Positions 45,868 to 53,449 of a stretch of DNA of 53,449 bases are shown here, piece after piece; within the stretch, counting starts at the first letter, position 1, and each line of letters opens with the position of its first letter. The notes beneath the pieces are model-generated. The model did not search any database. It saw only the letters and a list, made by a program, of their open reading frames with translations, and was not told the DNA's origin. The DNA comes from Halalkalibacter akibai JCM 9157 (GTDB lineage: Bacteria; Bacillota; Bacilli; Bacillales; Bacillaceae_D), in NCBI RefSeq assembly GCF_000513135.1, contig NZ_BAUV01000030.1, positions 1 to 53,449 on the forward strand, given 5' to 3'. The translations under genes were made by a program, and so were the position numbers.

Positions 45868-46374
45868 ATGTTGAGTGAAAAACTGTTAAAAGGGCTTAAT
45901 GATCAAATGAATTATGAATTTTACGCAGCGCATTCTTATTTAGCGATGGCAGCCTATTGCTCGGCTGAGAGTTACGATGGCTTTGCTAATTTCTTTTTAG
46001 TTCAAGCTGAAGAGGAAAGATTTCATGCGATGAAATTTTACAACTTCATTAATGCACTTGGAGAAAGAGCGATGATCCAAGCATTCCCTGAACCTAACAA
46101 TGAATTTAACTCCATCCTTGATGTGTATGAAAAAGCGTTACTTCAAGAGAAAGACGTAACGAAAAAAATCTATCACTTATCGGACCTAGCTCTTGACTCT
46201 AGAGAGCACGCAACGATTAACTTTTTAAAGTGGTTTATTGAGGAACAAGTTGAAGAAGAAGATATGTTTGATAGTGTTATTCAAAAATTAAAACGAATTG
46301 ACACAGATAGCAATGCCTTTTTCATGTTGGATGACGAATTTTCTAAACGGACTTTTACTCCAGAAGCAGAGTAG
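45868..46374 (+). CDS. Ferritin
   Basis: Iron-storage protein, 168 residues from the ATG at 45868 (AAAGGGTGAT upstream); a GTG three codons earlier overlaps the ribosome site. Four-helix bundle with ferroxidase ligands in EFYAAHSYLAMAAY, QAEEERFHAMKFY and FIEEQVEEED. It is a non-heme bacterial ferritin (FtnA type). The promoter region includes TATAATA and TATTATA as an inverted repeat (45831-45850). Expected role: iron detoxification and storage. Confidence 0.9.
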   Translation: MLSEKLLKGLNDQMNYEFYAAHSYLAMAAYCSAESYDGFANFFLVQAEEERFHAMKFYNFINALGERAMIQAFPEPNNEFNSILDVYEKALLQEKDVTKKIYHLSDLALDSREHATINFLKWFIEEQVEEEDMFDSVIQKLKRIDTDSNAFFMLDDEFSKRTFTPEAE

Positions 46375-46401
46375 TTTCGTTTAGAGCAAATAGAAATGAT
46401 T

Positions 46402-46431
46402 AGGCCGAGTCGAAGTGACTCGGTCTTTTTC
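46402..46431 (+). terminator. Terminator of the ferritin gene
   Basis: GCCGAGTC (46404-46411) pairs with GACTCGGT (46417-46424) with one G-U, followed by CTTTTTC. Confidence 0.8.
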
Positions 46432-46452
46432 TATAGTGGTCTCTAGTTGTTC

Positions 46453-46635
46453 GAGGACACGAGGGATCCTATTTGCGATAAAACAACCATTTCGAATGGT
46501 TACGAGGACTCAGAAGTACTTATTGCGTGAAAATGATATTGATATTCCTTTTAAAAAGCTAGATAGAGGATGTCATGTCCTCTTAAGCTCCCAAAATACG
46601 ATTTTTTAGTTCAATAAGGAATCTAGTGTCCGCTC
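46453..46635. repeat. Second array of AATAAGGAATCTnnnGTCC-type motifs
   Basis: Inverted copies at 46453-46477 (GAGGACACGAGGGATCCTAT...) and 46504-46527 (GAGGACTCAGAAGTACTTAT...) and a forward copy at 46613-46635 (AATAAGGAATCTAGTGTCCG). They share the pattern of the array at 18492-18703. No gene is present from 46375 to 46834. Confidence 0.55.
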
Positions 46636-46733
46636 AGTAAAGTACATAATAAAAACCCTAACCGCCTTATGCCCCGAGACAGTCTCTAAGCGTTTTCATG
46701 ATGAAAACCTTCTTTCAAAACAGTTCATTCATG

Positions 46734-46797
46734 AAAAACGGCCAGTCATTCATTAATAATGGCAAGTTATGTAAAAACGGCTAACATTCGTCAATGA
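46734..46797 (+). promoter_or_regulatory. Direct repeats upstream of the LytTR gene
   Basis: AAAAACGGCCAGTCATTCAT (from 46734) and AAAAACGGCTAACATTCGTC (from 46773) repeat with a 39-base period. LytTR domains bind pairs of direct repeats, and LytTR-DUF3021 operons usually control themselves, so these are candidate autoregulatory sites. Confidence 0.5.
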
Positions 46798-46834
46798 AGT
46801 TGGTATAGTAAAAAGGGAAGAGAGGAGGAATTGA

Positions 46835-47296
46835 ATGAGGGTAAATATTGATATTAATGAAAAGTATGATGAAACTTTGGTTACGATTCATGCAAAAGAA
46901 TGGACAAAAGAGCTTGAAGATCTAGTCAGAAAATTAGAGTTGAAAACCCCTAAAAAAGTTGTAGGAACAGAAGGGGATCATTCTATTTTGCTCTCACCAG
47001 CTGACATTGACTTTGTTTTTGCTGTCAAACGTAAAGTGTATGCATCTATAAACCAACAATCCATTGAAATAAATATGAAACTGTATGAAGCAGAAAGTCT
47101 TTTAGCAAGCCATGGGTTTTGTCGGTTATCGAAATCAGCTATTGGGAATCTGAACCAAATTAAGCGTTTTGAGTTAGCCTTTAACGGAAACCTTTGTGTG
47201 TATTTTCAATCTGGTAGTAAAGAGTACGTTTCACGCAAGTATGTCCAAGAGTTAAAGAAAAAATTAATTATAGGGGCTGATGAATACAATGATTGA
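46835..47296 (+). CDS. LytTR family DNA-binding regulator without receiver domain
   Basis: 153 residues. N-terminal region of about 40 residues, then a LytTR domain (about 41-146): GTEGDHSILLSPADIDFVFA (partial), FCRLSKSAIGNLNQIKRFEL, and the final YVSRKYVQELKKKL. There is no receiver domain, so it is not a classic response regulator. The next gene, a DUF3021 membrane protein, overlaps it by 17 bases. Such pairs form LytTR regulatory systems in which the membrane protein inhibits the DNA-binding protein. Confidence 0.88.
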   Translation: MRVNIDINEKYDETLVTIHAKEWTKELEDLVRKLELKTPKKVVGTEGDHSILLSPADIDFVFAVKRKVYASINQQSIEINMKLYEAESLLASHGFCRLSKSAIGNLNQIKRFELAFNGNLCVYFQSGSKEYVSRKYVQELKKKLIIGADEYND

Positions 47297-47690
47297 AGCA
47301 GTAAGAAGGAGTATTTTGGGGTTGGGATTTTCAGCTGTTTTCACGTTCGTTGCCTTAACCATAATGATGTTGCAAGATGTTCAGGTGTCTGTTTCAATTA
47401 TCTGGATGAATATGTTAGGCAGTATGGTTATGGGGATTTACTTTGGTGTATCTTCCATGATTTTTGATGTGGATCATTGGAGTCCGCTGAAACAAACGAC
47501 GATTCATTTTTTACTGTCAATAAGTGTTTGGTTGCCTTTAGCGATGTTGATAGGGTGGTTACCTTTTAATGTGATTCCTATTATAGTCGGGATTGGAAGT
47601 TTTATTGTCGTGTATGTTATTTTCTGGTCTGGTTCCTATTTCTATTTTAAGAGGCTAGAACATGAAATGAATCAATCAGTGAAAAGATAG
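47280..47690 (+). CDS. DUF3021 family membrane protein
   Basis: 136 residues with four predicted helices: about 14-31, 42-61, 74-92 and 97-119. The family is defined by this topology and by being encoded after a LytTR regulator. Expected role: membrane inhibitor or sensor for its partner. ATG at 47280 overlaps the LytTR gene; ATG at 47289 is an alternative. A strong terminator follows. Confidence 0.82.
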   Translation: MNTMIEAVRRSILGLGFSAVFTFVALTIMMLQDVQVSVSIIWMNMLGSMVMGIYFGVSSMIFDVDHWSPLKQTTIHFLLSISVWLPLAMLIGWLPFNVIPIIVGIGSFIVVYVIFWSGSYFYFKRLEHEMNQSVKR

Positions 47691-47703
47691 TCTTAAATAC
47701 GGA

Positions 47704-47742
47704 CAAAGGCTTGGACATAACGTCCAAGCCTTTGTTGCTCTT
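47704..47742. terminator. Bidirectional terminator between the DUF3021 gene and dps
   Basis: AAAGGCTTGGAC (47705-47716) pairs perfectly with GTCCAAGCCTTT (47722-47733) over a 5-nt loop; T-rich on the plus side. Confidence 0.85.
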
Positions 47743-48181
47743 ATTTCAAGAATGAGCGTAGCATCCAATTGTGCTTTTCAAGTGATTGGTGGATGGCAAG
47801 AAGCATATCAGCTGTTGTCTCATCACCAAGAGAGTCAGCAGCCTCCATGCCTTCTTTTAATTCATCGATTAATGTATCAAAGTCTTTAACAAGTTCTGCA
47901 ACCATTGCCTCAGCATCTTGATCTCCGCTTGCTTCTTGTATAGAAGCTGTTTCTAAAAATTCTCTCATCGTAGCAACAGGGTGGCCCTTGAGCGCTAGAA
48001 GGCGTTCTGCCAACTCATCAATATGTGTAGAGGCTTCTGTGTATAATTCTTCAAATTTCGCGTGTAATGTAAAAAATGCTGGTCCTTTTACAAACCAATG
48101 GTAGTTATGGAGCTTAATGAAAAGAACACTCCAGTTCGCAATTTGCTTGTTTAGAATGGTCGATACTTTTTCTTGACTCAT
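47741..48181 (-). CDS. dps: Dps family DNA-binding/ferritin-like protein
   Basis: 146 residues. Forms a 12-subunit shell that oxidises and stores iron and protects DNA from peroxide. The ferroxidase signature [25 protein letters not shown] is intact (shown partly), with [14 protein letters not shown] following. GAGGAGG precedes the ATG. With the ferritin gene nearby and the catalase, it suggests an oxidative-stress and iron block. An inverted repeat lies in its promoter region. Confidence 0.9.
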   Translation of the reverse strand: MSQEKVSTILNKQIANWSVLFIKLHNYHWFVKGPAFFTLHAKFEELYTEASTHIDELAERLLALKGHPVATMREFLETASIQEASGDQDAEAMVAELVKDFDTLIDELKEGMEAADSLGDETTADMLLAIHQSLEKHNWMLRSFLK

Positions 48182-48223
48182 ACGATAACCTCCTCATTTT
48201 CACTTCAGTATACTATTTCCCTA

Positions 48224-48253
48224 ATCAAGAATATTATAAACCCGATTCTTGAT
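48224..48253. promoter_or_regulatory. Inverted repeat in the dps promoter region
   Basis: ATCAAGAAT (48224-48232) and ATTCTTGAT (48245-48253) are perfect inverted repeats two helical turns apart (21 bases centre to centre). The inner TTATAATATT on the minus strand resembles half of a PerR box. Likely a regulator site for dps; its identity is uncertain. Confidence 0.45.
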
Positions 48254-48311
48254 CTAAACTGTGAATAAGATCACTTTTTGGAGTTTATTTCCAATAGGAG
48301 TTAGAAAAATT

Positions 48312-48980
48312 TTATGTTCTTTCGACTACACTCTGTTCGAAATCACCGCCGTGGATTTGTGTGAACATTTTTCCGGCAGCCTCAAGTAACTGTGTTGCTT
48401 CTGCTTGTGTCATTGAAGGGCGTAAGTAAAATAACTGTAAAGCTGAAGTTGTGTTTGTTGTTACTTTTGTTCGGGTCGAATCAACAATTGGGCTACCGAA
48501 AGCACCAAGGTTATCCGAACTAATTAATTTTTCATTCATATCGTTTACCCGACCATTAACGCCTTCATAAGAATCCTCCTCTTTTCCTAAGCGAAGGATG
48601 ACATCACCTTGAATGTGATCGAGATCATAAATCCCAAGTGGTATACAATATTCAAGAGAGAAGAATGTATTTAAATCAACGGCTGAATGAACAAGGGGAA
48701 GATTGTCCCCTTTTTTGATTCGTCTTAAAAGAGCTTCGTGTGAAGGACGATATCTACCAGGATTCATTTTTAAAAGCTTAAATATTTGACGCCATTCCGC
48801 AATTCCCTCGTAATTAGTTAACTCCTTCGTCTCAAGTTCCATCCTTAATGTTTCTTGAAAAAATTGTAAACGACCTTTTAACATTTGAGGTGAGTCATCA
48901 ATCGCGATATTATGGTATAGGATTACTCCCATTTTAAAGTTGGGAACGGTAATATTCGAATCTATTTTAATGTTAACCAT
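48312..48980 (-). CDS. B3/B4 tRNA-binding domain protein
   Basis: 222 residues. Matches the B3/B4 domain of the phenylalanyl-tRNA synthetase beta chain as a stand-alone protein: AEWRQIFKLLKMNPGRYRPSHEALLRR (shown partly), NLPLVHSAVDLNTFFSLEYCIPLGIYDLD (partly), and GAFGSPIVDS. In the synthetase this fold edits mischarged tRNA. Stand-alone forms are common in Bacillaceae, with roles not fully known. TAGGAGG precedes the ATG. It is divergent from queG. Confidence 0.85.
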   Translation of the reverse strand: MVNIKIDSNITVPNFKMGVILYHNIAIDDSPQMLKGRLQFFQETLRMELETKELTNYEGIAEWRQIFKLLKMNPGRYRPSHEALLRRIKKGDNLPLVHSAVDLNTFFSLEYCIPLGIYDLDHIQGDVILRLGKEEDSYEGVNGRVNDMNEKLISSDNLGAFGSPIVDSTRTKVTTNTTSALQLFYLRPSMTQAEATQLLEAAGKMFTQIHGGDFEQSVVERT

Positions 48981-49054
48981 AGATGGACCTCCTATTGTTT
49001 TTGTGCTTATTGTAGCACATTGGAAACAAAAGGGAGAAGAAAGGTGATTGACCT

Positions 49055-50194
49055 ATGACACTTGCCCAATTAAAGGATGAGCTTATTGCATATAGTAAAA
49101 CAATAGGAGTTGATAAAATTGGATTTGCGTCTGCAGACCCCTTTTTACAATTGAAAGATCGACTTCTAACACAACAGCAATTGGGATTTCAATCGGGTTT
49201 TGAAGAGCCAGATATAGAGAAACGTGTAAATCCCGCAAAAGTTTTAACAGAAGCTAGAACCATTATTTCAATAGCTCTTGCTTATCCATCAAAAATGTCT
49301 AACCCCCCGAAGAATACGAAAGAGGATCGCAGAGGGATTTTCTGCCGAGCTTCTTGGGGGCGCGATTATCATGATGTGTTAAGAGACCGCTTAAAGAAAA
49401 TTGAGCAGTTTTTGCTAGAACGTATTCCGGAGGCAAAGACGGTCTCAATGGTTGATACAGGAGAATTATCCGATCGTGCTGTTGCCGAAAGAGCAGGGAT
49501 TGGTTGGAGTGGGAAAAATTGCGCTATTATTACACCGGAATTTGGAAGCTATGTTTATTTAGGTGAAATCATAACGACCATTCCGTTTGATCCTGATACT
49601 CCTATTACTGAGCAATGTGGAACATGTACAAAATGTATTGATGCTTGTCCGACTGATGCGCTCGTTCAAGGAGGACAATTAGACTCGAATAAATGTATTG
49701 CGTTCTTGACGCAAACGAAAGATTTCCTTCCAGATCAATACAGGAAAAAGTTAGGCAATCGCATTTATGGATGTGATACTTGCCAACAAGTTTGTCCTGA
49801 GAATAAAGGGAAAGACTTTCATCATCACCCTGAGATGGAGCCTGATCCTGAAATTGCAAAGCCGAAACTTATTCCATTGTTAACGATAAGTAATCGAGAT
49901 TTTAAAGAAAAGTTTGGCCATGTATCTGGATCATGGAGAGGGAAAAAACCAATCCAAAGAAACGCTATTATTGCCCTAGCTCATTTCAAAGATCAAAAGG
50001 CTCTACCTGTATTAGCTGATTTAGCCAAGAAAGATCCTCGTCCTGTTATTAGAGGTACGGCAGCCTGGGCAATTGGTGTAATTGGAAGCTTAGAAGAGAA
50101 AAAGCTACTTAATCAGCTGAAAAATATAGAAAAAGATGATAAAGTGCTAGGAGAAATCGAGAAAGGGCTAAATATCCTCGAAAATAAGGAGTAG
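49055..50194 (+). CDS. queG: Epoxyqueuosine reductase
   Basis: Cobalamin-dependent enzyme that performs the last step of queuosine formation in tRNA. 379 residues: N-terminal DUF1730-like part with IGFASADPF, then two 4Fe-4S clusters in CGTCTKCIDACP and CDTCQQVCPENKG, and a C-terminal HEAT-like repeat region (AIIALAHFKDQKALPVLADL and so on) of about 100 residues, as in B. subtilis QueG. AAAGGTG precedes the ATG at 49055. Confidence 0.93.
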   Translation: MTLAQLKDELIAYSKTIGVDKIGFASADPFLQLKDRLLTQQQLGFQSGFEEPDIEKRVNPAKVLTEARTIISIALAYPSKMSNPPKNTKEDRRGIFCRASWGRDYHDVLRDRLKKIEQFLLERIPEAKTVSMVDTGELSDRAVAERAGIGWSGKNCAIITPEFGSYVYLGEIITTIPFDPDTPITEQCGTCTKCIDACPTDALVQGGQLDSNKCIAFLTQTKDFLPDQYRKKLGNRIYGCDTCQQVCPENKGKDFHHHPEMEPDPEIAKPKLIPLLTISNRDFKEKFGHVSGSWRGKKPIQRNAIIALAHFKDQKALPVLADLAKKDPRPVIRGTAAWAIGVIGSLEEKKLLNQLKNIEKDDKVLGEIEKGLNILENKE

Positions 50195-50265
50195 TGGTCA
50201 AGCGAAGGAATCATTTATTAATGTAAGATAAGGGAAAGATTGGACAATTGGAAGGAAGGGATTAC

Positions 50266-50796
50266 ATGACAACGCAATTTAATCATTATGTTACTGAAAT
50301 GAATAGTCCCCTAGGTACTCTTACAATCGTTGCAACCGACAAAGGCGTTTGTCATATTCATTTTGGAAATTTAACTAAATGTATGGCAGCATTAAAGGTC
50401 TGGCTGAAGAAACAAGGTCGGAACGGAGAAGTTATTCACTGTCAGGAGACATTGCAACCGATTTGTCAACAATTAGAAGAGTATTTTTCCGGAAAAAGAA
50501 CCAAATTTGATGTTCCGTTAGATTTATGTGGAACAGAATTTCAAAAGAAGGTTTGGAACACGCTTAGTGAAATTGAATATGGCGAAACAAAATCATATAA
50601 AGAAATAGCGCAAAAAATAGGGGCACCGAAAGCTGTCCGGGCAATAGGTGGCGCAAACAACCAAAACCCAATTCCAATTATTATTCCTTGTCATCGCGTC
50701 ATAGGAAGTAACGGAAGTATGGTTGGATACGGCGGTGGACTGGATAAGAAAGAAATTCTCCTCTCTCTAGAAGGGGTGCCGGCAAAAATATCGTAA
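50266..50796 (+). CDS. ogt: Methylated-DNA--protein-cysteine methyltransferase
   Basis: Suicide DNA-repair protein that removes alkyl groups from O6-alkylguanine. 176 residues from the ATG at 50266, which follows GAAGGAAGGG; an ATG six codons upstream is less well placed. Active-site IIPCHRVIGS, helix-turn-helix GETKSYKEIAQKIGAPKAVRAIG (shown partly) and the final GYGGGLDKKEILLSLE are all present. It lies 71 bases after queG, probably in the same transcript. Confidence 0.92.
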   Translation: MTTQFNHYVTEMNSPLGTLTIVATDKGVCHIHFGNLTKCMAALKVWLKKQGRNGEVIHCQETLQPICQQLEEYFSGKRTKFDVPLDLCGTEFQKKVWNTLSEIEYGETKSYKEIAQKIGAPKAVRAIGGANNQNPIPIIIPCHRVIGSNGSMVGYGGGLDKKEILLSLEGVPAKIS

Positions 50797-50826
50797 GTAA
50801 GGGTGATCTTGTCACTCTTTTTTTTG
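50797..50826 (+). terminator. Terminator after ogt
   Basis: GGGTGA (50801-50806) pairs with TCACTC (50812-50817), followed by TTTTTTTT. The stem is short but the T tract is long. Confidence 0.7.
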
Positions 50827-50905
50827 TGGTCTAAAACTGAATCCTTCCCTTGCATTTCTAAATGAAACTAAAGTTGCATAGTGTGTAAGGGAAGGAGGAG
50901 AAAAA

Positions 50906-51808
50906 ATGAGGGAAAGGATTGTTAAGTCATTACATGAGCTGATAGAAAAGCGAAATAAACAATATGTTGATGAAAGTAGAGAAATAGACCAAGATGATTC
51001 AATTACTAGATGCAAAAACATGCATAAAAGTCGCGGTGCTGAAATTGTAAAATCTTTCGTAGAAGGAGATATTATTCGTACGACTAAAGTAGACGATCAA
51101 CTCTTAGTTGATTATGCGATTAGAAATGAACTTTTAATTCGAATAAAAGAGGATGTTTATTTGGAAGAACATCGTGAGAACCGGAGAGCTTTATTTGAAG
51201 GTGATGAGTTAATCACTGACAGCATTCAGCTTAGCGAACAGGAAAGAGAGGCGGTAAACCCATTAGCAGATGCCTCTTTTTCCTCTTTAAATCAGAGGAC
51301 TATTAACGACAGGTCTTACAGCGAAAGATCTTATGACCGCCGTGAAGCCGTTCGTTATGCTGAAAGATGGTGGGATGATTATAATCCAGAGTACAGAAAG
51401 TTTGAGAATAACTGCACGAATTTTATTTCTCAATGTCTTCGTGCTGGGGGGCTACCCATGTCAGGACATTCTGATCGCTCAAAAGGTTGGTGGTATCGAG
51501 GCAAGAATTGGAGTTATAGCTGGTCCGTTGCGCATGCAATGAGATGGCATTTAAGTGGCTCAAAGCAAGGATTGCGAGGAGAGGAAAGAGAGAGTGCTTC
51601 TGAATTAGAGCCTGGTGATATTATTTGTTATGACTTTAATGGAGATGGACGTTGGCAACATACGACCATTGTCGTAGCGAAAGATGCAAATGGTGAACCA
51701 CTCGTTAATGCACAAACAGCAAACAGTCGTATGCGCTATTGGAAGTATGAAGATTCAACAGCGTATACCCCGAACATCAAATATAAATTTTTTCATATCG
51801 TCGGGTAA
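50906..51808 (+). CDS. Amidase domain (Amidase_6) protein without signal peptide
   Basis: 300 residues. The N-terminal 145 residues are charged, with no recognised domain and no hydrophobic segment. The C-terminal part is a NlpC/P60-like putative amidase domain: YDRREAVRYAERWWDDYNPEYR (partly), ENNCTNFISQCLRAGG with the likely catalytic Cys, and QHTTIVVAK with the likely His. Such domains usually cut peptidoglycan or related amides. AAGGGAAGGAGGAG supports the start. The lack of a signal peptide is unusual for a wall enzyme and suggests mother-cell or spore use, or non-classical export. Confidence 0.8.
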   Translation: MRERIVKSLHELIEKRNKQYVDESREIDQDDSITRCKNMHKSRGAEIVKSFVEGDIIRTTKVDDQLLVDYAIRNELLIRIKEDVYLEEHRENRRALFEGDELITDSIQLSEQEREAVNPLADASFSSLNQRTINDRSYSERSYDRREAVRYAERWWDDYNPEYRKFENNCTNFISQCLRAGGLPMSGHSDRSKGWWYRGKNWSYSWSVAHAMRWHLSGSKQGLRGEERESASELEPGDIICYDFNGDGRWQHTTIVVAKDANGEPLVNAQTANSRMRYWKYEDSTAYTPNIKYKFFHIVG

Positions 51809-51974
51809 ATAATAAGAGGATGACTCATTAGTTTCCTTGCTGCTGTCAAAATGAGGTAGTAAAGGAGAGAAAACTAATAATGTGTCATCCTTATTTAGAT
51901 TTCTTCTTTTAACTAGAGATGATATAATGAATTTTGTCGAAAATATGATTCAATAGAAATTGAGGTGAATGCAC

Positions 51975-52448
51975 GTGGGACTTCACATCGTGCTTTATCA
52001 ACCAGAAATTCCTGCAAACACAGGGAATATTGCTAGAACATGTGCTGGTACAAATACAACGCTACATTTAATTCGTCCACTTGGCTTTTCTACAGATGAT
52101 AAAATGTTAAAGCGAGCTGGTTGTGATTATTGGCCGAGTGTTACGATAAAATATTATGACTCAATGGACGAGCTGTTTTCCACTTATCCAGAAGGAGAGT
52201 TTTATTTTATAGAAACGGTCGGAACCAAAAACTATAGTGAGTTTGACTACTCACAACAAGACGTTGATCATTTCTTTGTATTTGGAAGAGAGACGACAGG
52301 CATACCAAAAGAGATCATAGAAGCGAACATTGATCGCTGTTTCCGGATTCCGCAAACCGATAAAATTCGTTCTCTGAACTTGTCCAATACGGCAGCGATT
52401 GTCATTTATGAAGCGATTCGCCAGCAGGGTTTTTCTAACTTAACGTAA
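51975..52448 (+). CDS. trmL: tRNA (cytidine/uridine-34 2'-O)-methyltransferase
   Basis: SPOUT-class enzyme that methylates the wobble ribose of tRNA-Leu. About 157 residues. Start chosen at GTG 51975, 6 bases after GAGGTGA; an ATG at 51969 touches that site. Conserved motifs are LHIVLYQPEIPANTGNIART (first 20), FVFGRETTGIPKE and IPQTDKIRSLNLSNTAAIVIYE (partly), the knot that binds SAM. It is known as CspR in B. subtilis. Terminator follows. Confidence 0.93.
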   Translation: MGLHIVLYQPEIPANTGNIARTCAGTNTTLHLIRPLGFSTDDKMLKRAGCDYWPSVTIKYYDSMDELFSTYPEGEFYFIETVGTKNYSEFDYSQQDVDHFFVFGRETTGIPKEIIEANIDRCFRIPQTDKIRSLNLSNTAAIVIYEAIRQQGFSNLT

Positions 52449-52451
52449 ATA

Positions 52452-52488
52452 AAAAATCGACCAACTCATATGAGCTTGGTCGATTTTC
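52452..52488. terminator. Bidirectional terminator after trmL
   Basis: AAAATCGACCAA pairs with TTGGTCGATTTT with an inner CTC/GAG, T-rich on the plus side and A-rich on the other. Confidence 0.85.
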
Positions 52489-52508
52489 AAAAAAGTAAAG
52501 AGGTTTCA

Positions 52509-52598
52509 TTAGTTCTTGTGTGGATTGTCTTCATAACCTGCAGTAAAAATAGCAATAAGGAAAACAATACTTACACCAAGGATGAGTAGTGTACCCAT
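52509..52598 (-). CDS. 29-residue membrane peptide
   Basis: On the minus strand, AAGGAGG stands 8 bases before an ATG at 52598. The frame encodes one membrane helix (TLLILGVSIVFLIAIFTAG, residues 3-21) and a polar tail YEDNPHKN, then TAA. It ends near the trmL terminator. The clean ribosome site and helix-plus-charged-tail layout argue that it is real. Function unknown. Confidence 0.65.
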   Translation of the reverse strand: MGTLLILGVSIVFLIAIFTAGYEDNPHKN

Positions 52599-52747
52599 TT
52601 TTATTCCTCCTTGTCACAAATCTAACACTCATTATAAAGCATATTAAAACAGATTGAAATGAAAACAACAGAATTGTGCTCGATTAGTCAAATTTAGTAT
52701 GTAACGTTCTAGTAAAAATAACAATAAAGTTTTAGGAGACCTGTTAA

Positions 52748-53305
52748 ATGACCAATCGTTATATCACAAGTCATTTTCCGCTTATATCAATTCTGCTTTT
52801 TAGTCTGGCCTTTGCGATTTTCTTTCAAGGTTTTATTTTAACGCAATTGGTTGATTTAGGAATTTATAACGGAATGAGAGAATTTATATCTGAAAGCGGA
52901 ATTAAATTGACCTTGCTTTTTTTGATGCAGTTATTCTTTTTTATGGTGTTTTCAGCTTTGAAATTAATTGCCGATACAACGATTGAACTGTCGATGCTCT
53001 TTTTTTCAAAAGATGAGGAAGGAACGGAACTTAATAAAGTAAAAATGGGCTCTTGGATTTTCTTGATAGCAAGTATTCTGTCGTTGCTTTTAGCACAGAA
53101 TGTCTTTTTGATTGTTATCGTGTTTCTGATCGCGAGCTTGAGCTATTTTATTTTTCTTGTTTATAAAATTAGTAATACATTGAGTTTAGCTGGTTTAATT
53201 GGGTTTATCTTTTTTCAAGTGATTTTTTGGAGTGCTTTTATCTTAACGATTACGTTAGCTTTAGTGAAACTTTATAATAGTTTTATGGCGAGTTTGCCGT
53301 TTTAA
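52748..53305 (+). CDS. YufK-like membrane protein (DUF5366)
   Basis: 185 residues with five or six predicted helices (about 9-33, 50-76, 102-120, 118-142 and 150-175). TSHFPLISILLFS at the start and AALKLIADTT-like SALKLIADTTIELSMLFFSKDEEG in the middle (shown partly) recall B. subtilis YufK, which is of the same length. Function unknown. TAGGAGA precedes the ATG. A terminator follows at once. Confidence 0.6.
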   Translation: MTNRYITSHFPLISILLFSLAFAIFFQGFILTQLVDLGIYNGMREFISESGIKLTLLFLMQLFFFMVFSALKLIADTTIELSMLFFSKDEEGTELNKVKMGSWIFLIASILSLLLAQNVFLIVIVFLIASLSYFIFLVYKISNTLSLAGLIGFIFFQVIFWSAFILTITLALVKLYNSFMASLPF

Positions 53306-53329
53306 TCATATAAAAAAAGAAGTCAAGGG

Positions 53330-53357
53330 AGCGTTGTGATGTGCCCTTGACTTTTTT
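53330..53357 (+). terminator. Terminator after the YufK-like gene
   Basis: AAGTCAAGGG (53330-53339) pairs with CCCTTGACTT (53344-53353), followed by TTTTGG, with an A tract on the other side. Confidence 0.85.
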
Positions 53358-53409
53358 GGTTTCAGCAACCTCTATCTCATTAAGGATATGTTGGTTAGCT
53401 TAACGAATC

Positions 53410-53449
53410 CGTTTCATTGCGCTGCAGGTACTTGCTTTCCGCGGGGAGA
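53410..53449. repeat. Palindromic GC-rich interspersed repeat (copy 4, cut by the window end)
   Basis: CATTGCGCTGCAGGTACTTGCTTTCCGCGGGGAGA matches one arm of copies 1 to 3 in the inverted direction (shown positions 53416-53449). The stem bases TACTTG differ from the other copies. The other arm would lie beyond the window. Confidence 0.75.

Overview
The window looks like a chromosomal segment of a low-GC, spore-former-type Bacillaceae bacterium (Bacillus/Alkalihalobacillus-like). Pointers are the AGGAGG-type ribosome binding sites, many TTG/GTG starts, CcpA-type cre boxes, a LexA box of the Bacillus type, GlpP antitermination, DUF3231, YesLMN and YufK-like proteins, and palindromic GC-rich interspersed repeats. 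No rRNA, tRNA, CRISPR array or intact transposase was seen.

Layout. 1-11.6 kb: a carbohydrate locus resembling a rearranged Bacillus subtilis yes (rhamnogalacturonan) cluster: lipoprotein sugar binder, two ABC permeases, GH105 hydrolase and GH42 beta-galactosidase, then YesL-like protein, YesM-type kinase, YesN-type AraC regulator and a homologue of the Anabaena sensory rhodopsin transducer. Two cre boxes suggest CcpA control. 11.7-24.3 kb: accessory genes, including acetyltransferases, a convergent DUF3231 pair, VOC proteins, a lipoprotein, small membrane proteins, a secreted eight-repeat protein and a HEAT-like protein. 24.7-28.1 kb: secreted subtilase and catalase. 28.1-39.1 kb: molybdenum cofactor genes (mobA, moaB, moaA, moeA, mobB, moaE, moaD; no moaC here), fdhD, an OFA-type transporter, a DUF2294 protein and an FdhF/YdeP-type molybdo-oxidoreductase, which together form a formate-dehydrogenase module with its cofactor supply. 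39.3-44.7 kb: a VOC gene behind a LexA box, Nudix hydrolase, then glpP, glpK and glpD with antiterminator-type leaders. 44.8-53.4 kb: acetyltransferase, ferritin, LytTR-DUF3021 pair, Dps, B3/B4-domain protein, QueG, DNA alkyltransferase, amidase, TrmL, a 29-residue membrane peptide and a YufK-like protein.

Five genes (GH42, YesM-type kinase, one GNAT, one small membrane protein, glpD) are broken by seven frameshifts. All seven are single-base losses (-1) in short A or C runs, which suggests either systematic sequence error or a deletion bias. One VOC gene has a nonsense codon near its end.

The most unusual non-coding content is: a 174-bp MITE-like element with 15-bp perfect terminal inverted repeats and 9-bp target duplications, inserted inside another repeat, with an older relative inside the sugar operon; palindromic repeats whose stems co-vary between copies; a promoter, about 118-nt leader and long terminator upstream of the OFA transporter with no gene between them (candidate riboswitch or sRNA); a LexA box on a VOC gene; and several arrays of short degenerate motifs.
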